In this document: piece by piece, positions 63,653 through 64,000 of the stretch
How the letters are laid out: every line of letters begins with the position of its first letter
Numbering within the stretch: position 1 is the first letter of the stretch
NCBI RefSeq assembly: GCF_013004105.1
Contig: NZ_CP053085.1
Span: forward strand, 2,170,001 to 2,234,000
Reading direction: 5' to 3'
DNA: 64,000 nt
Origin: Gemmatimonas groenlandica
GTDB lineage: Bacteria; Gemmatimonadota; Gemmatimonadetes; Gemmatimonadales; Gemmatimonadaceae
Program-made: the position numbers and the translations under genes
Notes under the pieces: model-generated
Told to the model about the DNA's origin: nothing
The model's database searches: none
The model's input: only the letters and a program-made list of their open reading frames with translations

Positions 63653-64000
63653 GTGGTTCCTCCCTCGCGGGTGTCCTTCCAGTTCTTCAACACGCTCGAT
63701 TGCGTGGGGCGATCAACGGGGATTTCGCGCAGCGGCTCGACTTCGCGCCAAGTCGCGCGCATGGCCGCCGGCAACTGCTGATACAATTGCGTGCCTGACG
63801 TTTTCCAGTCCAGCATATCATCGGTCACGTCCTTCACGATCTTGGCGGGATTCCCCACCACGACTTTGCGCGGCGGAATCTCCATACCGGTGGGAACGAA
63901 GCAGAGCGCACCGACCACGCACCCCGCGCCGACCACCGCGTTGTCCATAATGACGGCGTTCATGCCGATGAGCGCGTTGGCCCCGATGCGCGCGCCGTGC
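63649..64000 (-). CDS. paaY: PaaY-like hexapeptide-repeat protein, 5' end cut by window
   Basis: The reading frame extends to the window edge. About 116 codons are visible, with the start beyond base 64000. It shows left-handed beta-helix repeats (ARIGANALIGMNAVIMDNA, then VVGAGCVVGALCFVPTG) and the tail VVVGNPAKIVKDVTDDMLDWK typical of PaaY and related gamma-carbonic-anhydrase-like acyltransferases. In phenylacetate catabolism PaaY is a thioesterase that removes dead-end CoA esters. It overlaps paaZ by four bases, and the pairing supports the name. The C-terminal end (residues after KNWKD) is rich in polar residues. Confidence 0.88.
   Translation of the reverse strand, partial: HGARIGANALIGMNAVIMDNAVVGAGCVVGALCFVPTGMEIPPRKVVVGNPAKIVKDVTDDMLDWKTSGTQLYQQLPAAMRATWREVEPLREIPVDRPTQSSVLKNWKDTREGGTT

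Overview
The window is GC-rich bacterial DNA, densely coded on both strands. It carries SusC/SusD-type and other TonB-dependent receptors, several prolyl-oligopeptidase (S9) and M28/S41/S15 peptidases, carboxypeptidase-regulatory/plug proteins ending in a CGVIVIW-type motif, and a DUF4249 receptor partner in a high-GC background. Together these suggest a soil-type member of Gemmatimonadota (Gemmatimonas-like), an aerobic scavenger of peptides, amino sugars and aromatics. This assignment is inferred from gene content only; no rRNA or other marker gene is present.

Layout. 1-1835 (+): 3' end of a cutC-like gene, then a secreted GH20 hexosaminidase. 1837-8910 (-): a run of seven genes (Gfo/Idh/MocA oxidoreductase, 4CL-like acyl-CoA ligase, secreted amidohydrolase, TIM-barrel isomerase/epimerase, GNAT acetyltransferase, DUF1499 protein, secreted unknown). 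9031-10959 (+): CocE/S15-type hydrolase. 11001-14399 (-): serine beta-lactamase-like lipoprotein, membrane acyltransferase, TPR protein. 14665-16516 (+): LytS/LytTR-type two-component pair. 16578-21804 (+): ECF sigma, FecR anti-sigma, TonB receptor with an STN signalling domain, and DUF4249 lipoprotein, together a trans-envelope signalling/uptake unit. 22024-23703 (-): a second GH20 enzyme.

24111-32039 is the most unusual part. A sigma-54 activator (GAFTGA, Fis-type HTH) is encoded convergently with a tightly packed six-gene minus-strand operon (31866 down to 25440). The operon encodes an acidic/aromatic plus glycine-zipper protein, an HEVGH metalloprotease-like protein, a 525-residue orphan, an AONS-like PLP enzyme, a GIY-YIG nuclease-like protein and an amidohydrolase. 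Directly upstream of the first gene I read a good -24/-12 (sigma-54) promoter, and behind it three tandem copies of the dyad GCGAA-N6-TTCGC, spaced as expected for activator sites. I propose these as one regulated system of unknown function.

32100-35798: FAD oxidoreductase, S41 peptidase lipoprotein, a small conserved protein with a probable TTG start, and a DUF2490 outer-membrane protein. 35954-51212: two S9 peptidases, a TonB receptor, a PagL-like lipid A deacylase, an M28 peptidase, a HEAT-cyclophilin fusion and a beta-propeller/gamma-glutamyltransferase fusion; several look aimed at extracytoplasmic peptides and glutathione. 51242-57057 (-): SusC, SusD and a lipoprotein, followed by one of those S9 peptidases, probably a peptide-uptake locus. 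57234-60056 (+): plug-only protein, LIC_10091-like protein, lipoprotein. 60184-64000 (-): paaY (cut by the window edge), paaZ and a MATE exporter, indicating phenylacetate catabolism. No rRNA, tRNA, CRISPR array, transposase or prophage was seen.
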